Of a stretch of 64,000 bases of DNA, positions 31,229-40,343 are shown piece by piece. Made by a program: the position numbers and the translations under genes. The DNA is from Nonomuraea sediminis. Its GTDB lineage: Bacteria > Actinomycetota > Actinomycetes > Streptosporangiales > Streptosporangiaceae. Position 1 is the first letter of the stretch, and each line of letters begins with the position of its first letter. The DNA lies in NCBI RefSeq assembly GCF_018531495.1, contig NZ_JAHDTI010000004.1, positions 558,001 to 622,000 of the forward strand, read 5' to 3'. The notes below the pieces were generated by a model. It worked only from the letters and a program-made list of their open reading frames with translations. It was not told where the DNA came from and searched no databases.

Positions 31229-33100
31229 ATGGATCCGTATTCTCGGAACGGGGCCCACGGGGGTTGGTGCGAAGTGAGCACGAGCACGAGCACGAGCACG
31301 ATCGCGTCCGGGGAACGCGCACTGTACGCCGACGGCGACATACACAGCGGCAGACGCTGGTTCGACGCCGCCTACCGCGAGGCGGAGCGCTCCGGCGACG
31401 TGCCCGCGATGGCGCGGGCCGCGCTGGGGCTGGGCGGGTTATGGGTGCACGAGCACCGGACGGCGGCCGAGGCCGCCATGGTCCGGCTGCGCCAGCGCGA
31501 GGCTCTGGCGCGCGTCGATCCCGCCTCGCCGCTCGCGCTCAGGCTGCGCGTACGGCTGGCCGCCGAGGCCGACTACCGCACGGGCGGGTATGACGAGGCG
31601 CTGGCCCTGCTCGGCAAGGCCAGGGACGCCGGCGACCCGGTGGCACTGGCCGAGGCGCTGAGCCTGGCGCACCACTGCGTGCTCGGCCCCGAGCACGGCA
31701 CGCTCAGGCTGGAGCTGGCCACCGAGCTGATCGCGGAGGCCTCCAGGACCGGCCGGCGCAGCGACCTGCTGATGGGGCTGCTGTGGCACACCGTGGACCT
31801 CTTCCTGGTGGGCGACCCGCACGCCGAGCGGAGCCTGGGCGAGCTGCGCGGCATGCTGAAGGGCCACGACCACCTGGCGGTCGGGTTCGTGCTGAGCGCC
31901 ATCGACGTCATGATCAGCATCAGGGCCGGCCGGTTCGACCAGGCCGAGGCCCTGGCCGCCGAGTGCGCCCAGCGCGGCACCGAGGCCGGCGACGTGGACG
32001 CGACCGGCTGGTACGCGGTGCAGCTCGCCACGATCCGCTGGTACCAGGGGCGGGTGGGCGAGCTGGTGCCGGTGCTGGCCGAACTGTCGGGCACGCCGGT
32101 GCTGAGCGCGGTGGACAACTCGGTGTACGCGGGGTTGGCGGTGGCCGCGGCCACGGCGGGCGACCGGCGGCTGGCCGAGAGCATGCTGGCCCGGCTGCGC
32201 GGCAGGGACCTGGCGGAGCTGCCGCGCTCGAGCAGCTGGCTGATGTCGATGTACGCGATCACGGAGGCGGCCGCGCTGCTGGGCGACGCGCTGACCGCGG
32301 GGCAGGTGTACGGGCTGCTGCTGCCGTACGCGGGGATGCCGGTGATCGCGAGCCTGGGCGCGGCCTGCTTCGGCTCGACCCGGCACACGCTCGGGGTGGC
32401 CGCGATGACCATGGGCGACATGGAACGTGCCATCGGTCATCTGGAGGCCGCGGTGCACGACAACCTGGCCTTCGGCCACTGGCCCGCCGTGGTGCTGTCG
32501 CGTTCCCGGCTGGCCGAGGTGTACGCGCTGGTGCACGGCTCGCACGACGGCCGGGCCAGGCACGAGCTGGCCAAGGTCGAGCGGGACGCCGACGCGCTCG
32601 GCATGATGCTGCCGTGCGCGAGCCGGCGGGTGGCGATGGCGCGCACGGGCCGCCAGTGGCGGGTCGAGCTGCAGGGGCGCGGCGCGCTGGTCGACCACAG
32701 CGTCGGCATGGGCTACCTGGCGACGCTGCTGGCCAACCCCGGACAGGAGATCCCGGCCGCCGAGCTGGCGGGCAACCCGCACGCCGACTCGACCCGGCAG
32801 CCCGTGCTCGACGAGGAGGCGCGGCGCAGCTACCGGCGGCGGCTCGCGCAGCTGGAGGAGCTGCCACGCTCGGAGGCGGCGGAGGCCGAGCGCGACTGGC
32901 TGCTGGCCGAGCTGGCCGCAGCGACGGGGCTGGGCGGTCGGGCCAGGCAGTTCGCCGGGAACGACGAGCGGGCCAGGATCGCGGTCGGCAAGGCGATCCG
33001 GCGCGCGGTCGACCGCATCGCCGCCGTGGACCGCGCCATCGGCGACCACCTGCGCGCCACGGTCCACACGGGTGCCCGCTGCTCCTACGGTCCGGGCTAG
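31229..33100 (+). CDS. TPR-rich protein resembling the sensor half of a large regulator
   Basis: A 623-residue mainly helical protein with repeated helix-turn-helix pairs from about residue 30 to 500 (GDIHSGRRWFDAAYREAER, AAAMVRLRQREAL, GRRSDLLMGLLWHTVDLFL). It looks like the TPR part of SARP/LAL regulators, but it has neither an ATPase domain nor a DNA-binding helix-turn-helix that I can see. Near the N-terminus the hexamer AGCACG is repeated four times, encoding STSTSTST. An ATG with AAAGGGG upstream is chosen; a GTG at 31274 is an alternative. It may serve as a partner of another protein. Confidence 0.65.
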   Translation: MDPYSRNGAHGGWCEVSTSTSTSTIASGERALYADGDIHSGRRWFDAAYREAERSGDVPAMARAALGLGGLWVHEHRTAAEAAMVRLRQREALARVDPASPLALRLRVRLAAEADYRTGGYDEALALLGKARDAGDPVALAEALSLAHHCVLGPEHGTLRLELATELIAEASRTGRRSDLLMGLLWHTVDLFLVGDPHAERSLGELRGMLKGHDHLAVGFVLSAIDVMISIRAGRFDQAEALAAECAQRGTEAGDVDATGWYAVQLATIRWYQGRVGELVPVLAELSGTPVLSAVDNSVYAGLAVAAATAGDRRLAESMLARLRGRDLAELPRSSSWLMSMYAITEAAALLGDALTAGQVYGLLLPYAGMPVIASLGAACFGSTRHTLGVAAMTMGDMERAIGHLEAAVHDNLAFGHWPAVVLSRSRLAEVYALVHGSHDGRARHELAKVERDADALGMMLPCASRRVAMARTGRQWRVELQGRGALVDHSVGMGYLATLLANPGQEIPAAELAGNPHADSTRQPVLDEEARRSYRRRLAQLEELPRSEAAEAERDWLLAELAAATGLGGRARQFAGNDERARIAVGKAIRRAVDRIAAVDRAIGDHLRATVHTGARCSYGPG

Positions 33101-34290
33101 CCGGGCAGCTCCGCTCTCCTGCGGCGGAGGAACGCCTGCTCGGCGGCGTTCTCCGTGCGCGCGAGCGCCGCGTCGTAGGCCTGGGCGGCCTCGGTGTCCC
33201 TGCCCAGGCGGCGCAGCAGGTCGGCGCGGATGGCGTGGAAGAGGTGGAAGCGGTCGAGGTCGAGCCCGTCGACGAGCTCGAGCGCCGCCGCCGGGCCGTC
33301 GACCTCGGCCACCGCGACCGCCCTGTTCAGCGCCACGATCGGCGTCGGCGTGAAGGTCATGAGCTGGTCGTAGAGCTGGACGATCTGCCGCCAGTCCGTG
33401 ACGGGATCGGTGTGCACCGCGTTGATCGCCGCCTGGACCTGGTACGGGCCGGGCGCGCCCCGCCGCAGGCACCGGCGCACCAGCTCCCTGCCCTCCGCGA
33501 CCAGCCGCGCGTCCCACAGCGCGCGGTCCTGGTCCGCCAGCAGCACCAGCTCGCCCCGCGCGTCCGTCCGCGCGGCCCCGCGTGACTCGACGAGCAGCAT
33601 CAGCGCGAGCAACCCCATGACCTCGGGCTCGTCCGGCATCAGCTCGGCCAGCAGCCGGCCGAGCCTGATGGCCTCCGCGCACAGGCTCTCGCGGGTCAGC
33701 CGGTCGCCCGAGCTGGCCGTGTAGCCCTCATTGAAGATCAGGTAGACCACGGCCAGCACCGCCCGCAGCCGGTCGGGCAGGTCAGGTTCCCTCGGCACCC
33801 GGTAGGGGATGCCCGCGTCACGGATCTTGCCCTTGGCCCTGACCAGGCGCTGGGCCATGGTCGGCTCCGGCAACAGGAACGCGCGCGCGATCTCGGCCGT
33901 GCTCAGCCCGCCGAGCAGCCGCAGCGTCAGCGCGACCTGGGCGCTCATCGCCAGCGCGGGATGGCAGCAGGTGAAGATCAGGCGCAGCCGGTCGTCGCGC
34001 ACGGGGCCCTCCTCGGGCGGCTCGTCGGTGGCGTGCAGCAGGGCGGCCTGGGCGTGCTTCTCCTCGCGCGCGGACTCGCGGCGCAGCCGGTCGATCCCGC
34101 GGTTCCTGGCCGTGGTGATGATCCAGCCGGCCGGGCTCGGCGGGATCCCGTCCTGCGGCCACTTCCTGACGGCCACGGCGAAGGCGTCCTGGACCGCCTC
34201 CTCGGCCACGTCGATGTCGCCGAAGTAGCGCACCAGGACCGCCACCGCCCTGCCGTACTCCTCGCGGAAGACCTGCTCGACGCCGGTCAT
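33097..34290 (-). CDS. ECF sigma factor of the ECF42 type with C-terminal TPR extension
   Basis: A 397-residue sigma factor. Region 2 is residues 10-75 (VFREEYGRAVAVLVRYFGD, WIITTARNRGIDRLRR) and region 4 is about 115-165 (MSAQVALTLRLLGGLSTAEI, LPEPTMAQRLVRAKGKIR). A 200-residue helical extension (NEGYTASSGDRLTRESL and later helices) replaces an anti-sigma factor. ECF42 members are typically linked to DGPF proteins; here the DGPF gene is directly upstream and overlaps by ATGA. Its stop shares the tetranucleotide CTAG with the stop of the convergent TPR gene. Confidence 0.9.
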   Translation of the reverse strand: MTGVEQVFREEYGRAVAVLVRYFGDIDVAEEAVQDAFAVAVRKWPQDGIPPSPAGWIITTARNRGIDRLRRESAREEKHAQAALLHATDEPPEEGPVRDDRLRLIFTCCHPALAMSAQVALTLRLLGGLSTAEIARAFLLPEPTMAQRLVRAKGKIRDAGIPYRVPREPDLPDRLRAVLAVVYLIFNEGYTASSGDRLTRESLCAEAIRLGRLLAELMPDEPEVMGLLALMLLVESRGAARTDARGELVLLADQDRALWDARLVAEGRELVRRCLRRGAPGPYQVQAAINAVHTDPVTDWRQIVQLYDQLMTFTPTPIVALNRAVAVAEVDGPAAALELVDGLDLDRFHLFHAIRADLLRRLGRDTEAAQAYDAALARTENAAEQAFLRRRRAELPG

Positions 34291-34625
34291 GCGCAGGGAC
34301 GCACCTCGACAGGCAGGCCGAGCAGCAGTGACAGGCGGCGGCCCCAATCGAGCGCGGCGTCCAGGTCCGCCACCCGGATGATCGTGAAGCCGCCCAGGTG
34401 CTCCTTGCCCTCGGCGAACGGGCCGTCGGTGATCAGCACGTCACCGTCCTTCGGGCGCAGGAGGGTGGCCGTGCTGACGTCGTGCAGCCCGGCGGCGAAC
34501 ACCCACACGCCCCTGTCCCGCATCTCCTGGTTGAGCACCGCCAGGTCGCGCATGATCGGGTCCAGCACCTCGGGCGGGGGCGGGTCGCCGTCGGGCTGGA
34601 CGATGCTGAGCATGTACTCCTTCAT
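34287..34625 (-). CDS. DGPF-type YCII protein, ECF42 partner
   Basis: A 112-residue YCII/DGPF protein. It opens KEYMLSIVQPDGDPP and carries the family signature LITDGPFAEGKEHLGGF near residue 65. In the ECF42 group this protein is the typical target or partner of the sigma factor encoded with it. I prefer the ATG at the conserved MKEYMLS because it matches the start of other YCII proteins; a longer frame begins 36 bases upstream. The stop overlaps the sigma factor start. Confidence 0.9.
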   Translation of the reverse strand: MKEYMLSIVQPDGDPPPPEVLDPIMRDLAVLNQEMRDRGVWVFAAGLHDVSTATLLRPKDGDVLITDGPFAEGKEHLGGFTIIRVADLDAALDWGRRLSLLLGLPVEVRPCA

Positions 34626-34661
34626 GTCCTTCACACGAACAGGATGCCCGCGGATCGACAC

Positions 34662-35483
34662 TCAGCCGAGATTCAGCAGCCCCCGATCCACCACGGCGCG
34701 GCCGAAGGGCCTGGCGAGCTCCGCCAGCCGCTCGCAGCCGTCCTCGCCGAGCGCGGCGTAGGCGGGCAGCGCCAGCGCGTCCGTGCGGTCCTCGACGTGC
34801 TGGCGCAGCGCCTTGCCCGCGGTGCTGAGCTCGTCGCCGTCCAGCAGGCCCCGCTCGCGCAGCCGCTCCTCCGTCTCGGCCCACTCCGCCTCCGGCCAGT
34901 TCCTGCTGACCTTGAGGAACACGGGCGGGACCGTGCCGCTGCAGGCGTGCAGCACCAGCGCCTCCAGCGGTCCGATGCCCTCGGACAGCAGGATCGCCAC
35001 GTGGCCGTCGCCGCGGAACTCGCGCAGCAGCGTCTGGGCGTGCCACAGCCGCAGGATCGGCTCGTCGGGCCAGTCAAGCGTGGCGTGCGCGGCGAACAGC
35101 GGCCTGCCCTGCGGGTGCTCGCAGGCCGCCTCCGCGGCGCGGGTGGCCAGGGCGAGGGTCTCCTCCAGTCCGGGCAGCTCGTGGATCCCGGCCCTGCGCA
35201 GGGCGGCGCCCGCCGCCTCGACCCGGGCGGCCAGCAGTTGCCCGGGGGTGGTGACGTCCCACGCGGCGGGGATGGCTCGCCGTACGAGGGTGGGGTTGAA
35301 GTTGTAGAAGGTGGCGATGACCAGGTCGGCGCTCGCGCGGCCGAGGGCGGCGGCGCGGGAGGCGAAGTAGCCCGCGCGGTCCTTCAGGCCCAGCGCGGCG
35401 TAGCGTTCCGCGGCCTCGGGGACGAAGTAGATCATGCCGTGCACCGGCTCCAGGCGGCGCCAGGCGGCGCGCGCGGCCTTCAC
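34662..35483 (-). CDS. SCO6745/SalK-like protein
   Basis: A 273-residue protein of the SCO6745 family found in actinomycetes. The N-terminus reads AWRRLEPVHGMIYFVPEAAERYAALG, followed by YFASRAAALGRASADLVIATFYNFNP, then a helical body with LLREFRGDGHVAILL and a C-terminal HTH-like LRERGLLDGDELSTAGKALR. Function unknown. It starts at a GTG that overlaps the stop of the upstream SDR gene (GTGA), so the two form an operon. Confidence 0.82.
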   Translation of the reverse strand: MKAARAAWRRLEPVHGMIYFVPEAAERYAALGLKDRAGYFASRAAALGRASADLVIATFYNFNPTLVRRAIPAAWDVTTPGQLLAARVEAAGAALRRAGIHELPGLEETLALATRAAEAACEHPQGRPLFAAHATLDWPDEPILRLWHAQTLLREFRGDGHVAILLSEGIGPLEALVLHACSGTVPPVFLKVSRNWPEAEWAETEERLRERGLLDGDELSTAGKALRQHVEDRTDALALPAYAALGEDGCERLAELARPFGRAVVDRGLLNLG

Positions 35484-36259
35484 GACAGGCCTGCCACGAA
35501 GCGCGCCATGCCGGCCAGCCAGCGGTCGGGGTCCTCGGCCTTGCGCTGGGCGAAGTCGGCCACCTCCGGGTGCGGGAAGATGTGGAAGCGCTCGGCTTCC
35601 AGACCGTCGATCACGGCTTGCGCCACGGCCCCCGGCTCGAGGATCGCGCCGGACGCGCCCACTGCGCGGGCCGTCAGGTGATCCTCCTCCAGGCCCTTGG
35701 CCAGCATGTTCGTGCGCACGCCCTGCGGGCACAGCACGCTCACCTTGATCCCCTGGGGCGCGTAGTGGATCGAGACCCACTCGGCGAAGGAGATGGCCGC
35801 CGCCTTGGTGACCGCGTACGGCGCGTCGCCGGGGCAGCTGATCAGCCCGGCGGCCGAGCAGGTGTTGAGCAGGTAGCCGCCGCCGCGCTCGACCATGGAG
35901 GGCACGACCGCCCTGGCCGCGTACACGTGGGCCATCAGGTTGACGTGGAAGAGCCGGTCCCACTCCTCGGCGGGGGCGTCCAGCCCGTGCCCGCCGATCA
36001 CGCCGGCGTTGGAGCAGAACAGGTCGACGGGGCCGAACGGCGTCTCCGCCAGCGCGGCGACCTCCTCCTCCCGCGACACGTCGGCCCGTACGGCTGCCGC
36101 CCGATCACCGATCTCCTTGGCCACCGCCCCGGCGCCCGCCTCGTCCACGTCCGCGACCACCACCCCTCTGGCGCCCTCGGCGGCGAACCTGAGCGCCATG
36201 GCCCGCCCGATCCCGCCGGCCGCGCCCGTGACGACCACGACCTTGTCCCGCACCTGCAT
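35480..36259 (-). CDS. Short-chain dehydrogenase/reductase
   Basis: A 259-residue classical SDR. The nucleotide motif TGAAGGIG is at residues 11-18, NAGVIGG follows, the catalytic Ser is in CSAAG, and the catalytic Tyr and Lys are in YAVTKAAA near residue 150. Asp in VADVD suggests NAD preference. It is coupled to the SCO6745-like gene downstream. A short GTTCTAGAAC palindrome lies upstream in the region shared with a divergent hydrolase gene. Confidence 0.9.
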   Translation of the reverse strand: MQVRDKVVVVTGAAGGIGRAMALRFAAEGARGVVVADVDEAGAGAVAKEIGDRAAAVRADVSREEEVAALAETPFGPVDLFCSNAGVIGGHGLDAPAEEWDRLFHVNLMAHVYAARAVVPSMVERGGGYLLNTCSAAGLISCPGDAPYAVTKAAAISFAEWVSIHYAPQGIKVSVLCPQGVRTNMLAKGLEEDHLTARAVGASGAILEPGAVAQAVIDGLEAERFHIFPHPEVADFAQRKAEDPDRWLAGMARFVAGLS

Positions 36260-36276
36260 GCGACGCACCTCCAAAT

Positions 36277-36286
36277 GTTCTAGAAC
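36277..36286. promoter_or_regulatory. Palindrome GTTCTAGAAC in divergent promoter
   Basis: A perfect 10-bp palindrome 18 bp before the SDR start and 57 bp before the hydrolase start. Similar TTCTAGAA palindromes are used by TetR-type repressors. No regulator gene is adjacent, so the assignment is tentative. Confidence 0.4.
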
Positions 36287-36342
36287 GTCATTCTGTAGGG
36301 CCTCCGGCTGGGCAACAAGGTGGGTGAGGCAGCATTCTTGGC

Positions 36343-37128
36343 GTGCCACACGCCATCACCGCGGATGCGATCGAACTGTCCTACCAGGTCAGGGGTGCCG
36401 GGGAACCGCTGCTCCTGCTGCCGGGCCAGGCCAATTCCCACCACTGGTGGGACGGGGTCAGGGACGACTTCGAGACCCGCTACCGGACGATCACCTTCGA
36501 CTACCGGGGCACGGGTGGCAGCGACAAGCCCGACGTGCCCTACAGCACCCGCGGGTTCGCCGAGGACGCCCTGGCCGTGCTCGACGACCTGGGCGTGGAG
36601 CGCGCGCACGTCTACGGAACCTCGATGGGCGGCCGGGTCGCCCAGTGGCTGGCGGCCGACCATCCCGATCGGGTCGGCGCCCTGGTCCTCGGCTGCACCT
36701 CGCCCGGCGGCCGGCACGGGATCGAGCGGTCGCAGGAGATCAGGAAGGCGCTGGCGCAGCCGGACCGGGCCGCGGCCGAGCGGGTCCTGCTCGAGCTGAT
36801 GTACACGCCGGACTGGCTGGCCACCCACCCGGGCCCGCACAACACGGTCGGTGACTTCGCCATGCCGAGCTACGCGCGGGCGCGGCACCTGGCCGCGAGC
36901 GCCGGGCACGACGGCTGGGACGCGCTGCCGCGCATCCAGGCGCGCACGCTGGTCATCCACGGCGGCGACGACGTCTTCAACCCGGTGGCCAACGCGCCGC
37001 TGCTGGCCGAGCGGATCCCGGACGCCTCGCTGCGGCTCATCCCCGGGGCGCGGCACGCCTACTTCGAGGAGTTCCGGGCGGTCGCGGGGCCTGCCGTACT
37101 GGACTTCCTGAACCTCGGAGGTCTGTAA
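36343..37128 (+). CDS. Alpha/beta hydrolase
   Basis: A 261-residue alpha/beta hydrolase. The oxyanion-hole segment is LLLPGQANSHHWWDG, and the fold core gives FDYRGTGGSDKP. The nucleophile Ser sits in GTSMGG near residue 94, Asp in VIHGGDDVFNP, and His in GARHAYFEEF. These are the expected triad positions of lactonase or bromoperoxidase-like and 3-oxoadipate enol-lactonase-like members. The start is GTG. It is divergent from the SDR operon. Confidence 0.9.
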   Translation: MPHAITADAIELSYQVRGAGEPLLLLPGQANSHHWWDGVRDDFETRYRTITFDYRGTGGSDKPDVPYSTRGFAEDALAVLDDLGVERAHVYGTSMGGRVAQWLAADHPDRVGALVLGCTSPGGRHGIERSQEIRKALAQPDRAAAERVLLELMYTPDWLATHPGPHNTVGDFAMPSYARARHLAASAGHDGWDALPRIQARTLVIHGGDDVFNPVANAPLLAERIPDASLRLIPGARHAYFEEFRAVAGPAVLDFLNLGGL

Positions 37129-37206
37129 CCCAGGCGTCCCACTGCAACCGATATTAGTTCAACTTTGGGCCTTCTGACATCGGACCTTTCGGCCTAGCTT
37201 GAGTCC

Positions 37207-39480
37207 ATGAGCGCCTTACGGAAGGCAGCCACGTGCTTCGCTGCCGCCACACTGGTCGCCTTGTCCATGGCCGCGCCCCCAGCAAGCGCGGCGGCGACCT
37301 TCAACGTCAAGGACTACGGTGCGACCGGCAACGGGTCCTCCAACGACACAGCGGCGATCAACTCGGCGATCACCGCCGCCAACAACGCGGGCGGCGGGAT
37401 CGTGGAGTTCCCCGCGGGGACCTACAAGTCGGCCAACTCCATCCACATGAAGAGCAACGTCACCCTCCAGCTCGACGCCGGCTCCACGATCATGGGCGCC
37501 TCCAACAACACCTACGACGCCCCCGAGTCCAACCCCAACGACAACTACCAGGACTACGGCCACAGCCACTTCCACAACGCGATGATCTGGGGTGACCGGC
37601 TCACCAACATCGGCTTCGTCGGCTCGGGCACCATCGACGGCGGCGGCCACCTCATCACCGGCAACCCCAACTCGGGGCAGGCCGACAAGATCATCTCGCT
37701 GACCCGGTGCGACGGGCTCACGCTGAGCGGCATCACGCTGCGGCGCGGCGGCCACTTCGCCGCGCTGACCAACGCGTGCAACAACATCACCTCCGACCAC
37801 CTGCGGATCGACACCGCCTCCGACCGCGACGGCTGGAACGTGATCAGCGCGCAGAACGTGACCGTCACCAACGCCGACATCGCCGGAAACGACGACGCGC
37901 TGGTGTTCAAGAGCGACTGGGCGCTCGGCCAGACCTACGGCAACGGCCACGTCAGGGTCTCGGACTCGCACCTGTCCGCCGGCTGCTGCAACGCTCTGAT
38001 GTTCGGCTCGGAGACCTGCGGCAACTTCACCGACTACCAGTTCGACCGCATCACGATCACCGGCGCGAACAAGTCGGGACTCGGCATGGTGTCCATGGAC
38101 GGATCGGTCATCACCGACATCCACTACCGCGACATCACGATGTCCAACGTGCGCAGCGCGATCATGGAGAAGATCGGCACCAGGCGAAGGTGCGGCAACA
38201 GCCCGGGCATCGGCCGGATCGAGAACATCACCTACGACAACGTCACCTCGACCGGCCAGAGCAGCTCCAACTTCACCGCCACGCTGTGGGGCGAGAGCGG
38301 CACCACCAACCGGATCCGCAACGTCACCTTCAACAACGTGGACCTGACCGTGCCGGGCGGCGGCGCCTGCATGGGCACCGGCGTGCCGAGCAACAACTCC
38401 ACCGACTACAACCCCAACAGCATCGGCACCCGCCCGTCCTACGGCTGGTACATCCACAACGCGCACGACGTGAAGTTCACCGACAGCTCCGTGCAGTTCA
38501 ACTCCAACGACTGCAGACCGGCGGTGATCGCCAACACGGGCAGCAACGTCGCCTTCGACCACTTCACCGCCGAACGCGGCAGCAACAGCCCCAGCGACAT
38601 GGTCTTCCAGACGATCACCGGCTACTGCGTGGCCAACAGCCAGAACACCACCGGCGGGGCCCTGCGGGTCAGCGCCACCGGCTCCACCCAGAGCTGCGGC
38701 GGCACCCCGTCGACGTTCCTCGAGGCGGAGGACGCCACCATCACCCAGGGCGTCGTCGAGTCCAACCACGCCGGATTCAGCGGCACCGGGTTCGTCAACG
38801 GCGACAACGTGGTCGGCTCGGGCGTTGAGTGGAACGCCAACCAGACCACGGCCGGCAGCTACAAGCTGACCATCCGCTACTCCAACGGCACGACCGCCAA
38901 CCGCCCGATGGCGCTGACCGTCAACGGGACCGCGGTCGGCGAGCTGCCGTTCGCGCCTACGGCCAACTGGGACACCTGGGCCAACGCGGAGGTCACCGTG
39001 CCGCTCAACGCCGGCGCGAACTCGGTCAAGCTCGTCTCGACCACCGCGAACGGCGGGCCGAACCTGGACTACCTCGACGCCCAGCCGGCCGGTCCCGCGC
39101 CCGTCGACTACCAGGCGGAGAACGCCACGATCTCCCAGGGCGTCGTCGAGTCCAACCACCTGGGCTTCACGGGCACCGGCTTCGTCAACTACGACAACGT
39201 GACCGGCGGCTACGTCGAGTTCAGCGTGACCGCCGCCCAGGCGGGCAACGCGGCGCTGACCCTGCGCTACGCCAACGGCACCACCGCCGACAGGCCGATG
39301 GACATCGCGGTCAACGGCACGGTCGTCTCGGCCGCCCGCTCGTTCCCGCCCACGGCCAACTGGGACACCTGGGCCACCTCCACGCTGACCGTCCCGCTCA
39401 ACGCCGGGACCAACACGATCCGCGCCACGGCCACCACCGCCAACGGCGGGCCCAACCTGGATCGGATCACCATCGGTTAA
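37207..39480 (+). CDS. Secreted GH28 pectinase with two C-terminal carbohydrate-binding modules
   Basis: A 757-residue exported enzyme. The signal peptide ends near residue 28 (AAPPASA). The pectate-lyase-like helix covers about residues 30-490. It has the GH28 pattern NDDALVFK with Asp229 and Asp230, and DRDGWNV. It should cleave polygalacturonan or rhamnogalacturonan. Two CBM35-like modules, about residues 500-625 and 630-757, are nearly identical in plan (EAEDATITQGVVESNHAGF and QAENATISQGVVESNHLGF), so the gene arose by an internal duplication of the module. Confidence 0.87.
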   Translation: MSALRKAATCFAAATLVALSMAAPPASAAATFNVKDYGATGNGSSNDTAAINSAITAANNAGGGIVEFPAGTYKSANSIHMKSNVTLQLDAGSTIMGASNNTYDAPESNPNDNYQDYGHSHFHNAMIWGDRLTNIGFVGSGTIDGGGHLITGNPNSGQADKIISLTRCDGLTLSGITLRRGGHFAALTNACNNITSDHLRIDTASDRDGWNVISAQNVTVTNADIAGNDDALVFKSDWALGQTYGNGHVRVSDSHLSAGCCNALMFGSETCGNFTDYQFDRITITGANKSGLGMVSMDGSVITDIHYRDITMSNVRSAIMEKIGTRRRCGNSPGIGRIENITYDNVTSTGQSSSNFTATLWGESGTTNRIRNVTFNNVDLTVPGGGACMGTGVPSNNSTDYNPNSIGTRPSYGWYIHNAHDVKFTDSSVQFNSNDCRPAVIANTGSNVAFDHFTAERGSNSPSDMVFQTITGYCVANSQNTTGGALRVSATGSTQSCGGTPSTFLEAEDATITQGVVESNHAGFSGTGFVNGDNVVGSGVEWNANQTTAGSYKLTIRYSNGTTANRPMALTVNGTAVGELPFAPTANWDTWANAEVTVPLNAGANSVKLVSTTANGGPNLDYLDAQPAGPAPVDYQAENATISQGVVESNHLGFTGTGFVNYDNVTGGYVEFSVTAAQAGNAALTLRYANGTTADRPMDIAVNGTVVSAARSFPPTANWDTWATSTLTVPLNAGTNTIRATATTANGGPNLDRITIG

Positions 39481-39493
39481 CACTCGCGCACAG

Positions 39494-39531
39494 GGCCTGC
39501 CGTACCTCTATCTGAGCGGGTACGGCAGGCC
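39494..39531 (+). terminator. Hairpin after the GH28 gene
   Basis: A perfect 13-bp stem, GGCCTGCCGTACC with GGTACGGCAGGCC, and a 12-nt loop, lies 13 bp after the GH28 stop and 13 bp before the next start. There is no U-tract. It contains the CCTGCCGTA word that recurs through the window. Confidence 0.65.
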
Positions 39532-39544
39532 GTATCGTGCGCGC

Positions 39545-40312
39545 ATGCACGGCGTAGACCCGAGCGTTCCGAGCGTGGCCCGCATCTACGACTACTTCCT
39601 GGGCGGGAAGGACAACTACGCGGCGGACCGGGCCGCGGCCGCCCGGATCCTCGAGGTCATCCCGCACGCGCCGGAGATGGCCCGCGCCAACAGGGCCTTC
39701 CTGGGCCGGGTCGTCCGCCATCTGGTCGGGGTCGGGATCGACCAGTTCCTCGACCTCGGGACGGGGCTGCCGACGCGGGAGAACGTGCACGAGGTCGCCA
39801 CCGAGGCCCGGGTCGTCTACGTGGACAACGACCCGGTCGTGCTCGTGCACGCCAGGGCGCTGCTGGCCGACAGCCCGCGCACCGAGGTCGTCGAGGGGAA
39901 TCTGCACGACCCGGAGCGGATCCTGGCCGACGCGGGGGAGTACCTGGACTTCGGGCGTCCCGTCGCGGTGCTGCTGATGGCGATCCTGCACTTCTTCCCC
40001 GACGACGCCGAGGTCGCCGCGATCGTGGCGGCCCTGCGACGCCCGCTGGCGCCGGGGAGCTGCGTGGCGGTCTCGCACGGGCACGCGGGGGAGCTGCCTC
40101 CCGACTGGCGGCGGCGCGGGCGGGCCGTGTACGCGGGGACCTACGCGGGCGGGGCCGCGGGGCGCGGCAAGGAGCACCTGGCCGGATGGCTCGACGGCCT
40201 CGAACTGGTACCACCGGGAATCGTCCCCGTCCAGAAATGGCATTCCACCGAGGAAACCCCCGACCCGACCGCGGTAGGAGTCCTCGGCGCCGTCGGCTTC
40301 GTTCCCCACTGA
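39545..40312 (+). CDS. SAM-dependent methyltransferase (DUF574 family)
   Basis: A 255-residue protein of the DUF574 methyltransferase family, abundant in actinomycetes. It starts with the family hallmark SVARIYDYFLGGKDNYAADR, continues with the SAM-binding FLDLGTGLPTRENVH, the acidic VYVDNDPVVLVHARALL, and a motif IV equivalent AVLLMAILHFFPDD. The targets of this family are not known. It has a short upstream region because the hairpin ends 13 bp before its ATG. Confidence 0.93.
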   Translation: MHGVDPSVPSVARIYDYFLGGKDNYAADRAAAARILEVIPHAPEMARANRAFLGRVVRHLVGVGIDQFLDLGTGLPTRENVHEVATEARVVYVDNDPVVLVHARALLADSPRTEVVEGNLHDPERILADAGEYLDFGRPVAVLLMAILHFFPDDAEVAAIVAALRRPLAPGSCVAVSHGHAGELPPDWRRRGRAVYAGTYAGGAAGRGKEHLAGWLDGLELVPPGIVPVQKWHSTEETPDPTAVGVLGAVGFVPH

Positions 40313-40343
40313 AACCGGGAGCGCTGGGCGTAGTGTCGCGGGG

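Noticed and set aside
37216..39483. 755-codon minus-strand open frame opposite GH28
   Set aside because: Complementary shadow of a strongly biased gene; no domain or start signal.
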